Shown here one piece after another: positions 38,737 through 38,952 of a stretch of DNA of 38,952 bases. Location of the stretch: the NCBI RefSeq assembly GCF_004794465.1, contig NZ_SSDJ01000123.1, positions 1 through 38,952 on the forward strand, given 5' to 3'. The first letter of the stretch is position 1; each line of letters starts with the position of its first letter. The position numbers were made by a program, and so were the translations under genes. The stretch is from Microbacterium sp. K24 (GTDB lineage Bacteria > Actinomycetota > Actinomycetes > Actinomycetales > Microbacteriaceae). The notes beneath the pieces were generated by a model that saw only the letters and a program-made list of their open reading frames with translations, made no database searches and was not told the DNA's origin.

Positions 38737-38952
38737 GTGACCTCGCCAGAGACTGAACTCGTCCGCGTCCTCGATCAGGACGGCCGCTACGCTCCGAGTC
38801 CCGCTGCCGAGCAGTATCTGCCGTTGATCGAGGCGGTCAGCGATGCGGAACTCGAGCAGTTCTACCGCGACATGTCGATCATCCGCGCCATCGACACCCA
38901 GGCGACGAACCTGCAGCGTCAGGGTCAGCTCGCGCTGTGGCCGCCGAGCCGG
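38737..38952 (+). CDS. 2-oxoacid dehydrogenase E1 component, alpha subunit (partial, N-terminal 72 residues)
   Basis: The frame runs from GTG at 38737 to the window edge. It reads VTSPETELVRVLDQDGRYAP, then LSxxELxxFYRDMSIIRAID and ATNLQRQGQLALWPPSR, typical of the N-terminus of thiamine-diphosphate E1 alpha subunits of pyruvate or branched-chain 2-oxoacid dehydrogenases. Beta (E1) and E2 genes are expected just beyond the window. Branched-chain or pyruvate specificity cannot be told from this fragment. Confidence 0.87.
   Translation, partial: MTSPETELVRVLDQDGRYAPSPAAEQYLPLIEAVSDAELEQFYRDMSIIRAIDTQATNLQRQGQLALWPPSR

Overview
The window looks like a chromosome segment of a high-GC actinobacterium of the Microbacteriaceae, most like Microbacterium. 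The basis is the strongly G/C-ending codon use, the frequent GGCATCCG/CGGATGCC words, many leaderless promoters (TANNNT six bases before ATG or GTG), ATGA/GTGA operon overlaps, and actinobacterial families (DUF2871, a PopR/ClgR-like regulator, an LMW-PTP/purB pair). I see no tRNA, rRNA, CRISPR array, IS element or prophage. All calls come from reading the sequence; no database search was run.

Left part (1-9457, all minus strand). A carbohydrate operon reads leftwards: LacI regulator, sugar-binding lipoprotein, two ABC permeases, a GH130 enzyme and a Tat-secreted protein cut by the window edge. Twin AACCGGTTTGAT operators lie before lacI, and a 13-bp perfect hairpin lies in the first codons of the first permease gene. 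Next come an alpha/alpha-toroid protein, a J-domain/NERD-like fusion, a small repeat cluster and an aldo-keto reductase.

Middle (9615-19724). Genes here are a NarL-type two-component pair, a DUF2871 membrane protein, a CycA-type amino-acid permease, a MATE exporter, a small membrane protein, an AsnC regulator divergent from a Cys/Met PLP enzyme, an acyl-CoA thioesterase, and a Clp module. The Clp module has a ClpP with an intact triad, a coupled ClpP paralogue with Gly in the serine slot, and a convergent PopR/ClgR-like activator ending in Leu-Ala-Ala. Palindromes of one design stand exactly 48 nt before the start codons of both clpP and the regulator, which suggests a self-contained circuit.

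Centre (19725-33599). mscL has a leader of three stacked hairpins and overlaps by one base a 1691-residue LPXTG surface protein built of eleven alternating CshA-like repeats. Then follow eamA-ribA-marR, a rhodanese, an HTH protein with an unknown C-terminal half, a 305-nt gap holding an orphan hairpin, two small membrane proteins, an MFS exporter and purB. purB appears to start at CTG inside a CTGA overlap with the LMW-PTP gene.

Right part (34250-38952). This is an accessory patch between housekeeping genes: a small WXG-like protein coupled to a protein with a helical N-terminus and a hydrolase domain (a possible type VII secreted pair), vapBC with three 11-bp-phased GGTGTAT iterons, a small holin-family protein, and an RHH/Doc toxin-antitoxin pair. 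A HisC/Pat aminotransferase and the start of a 2-oxoacid dehydrogenase E1 alpha gene close the window.
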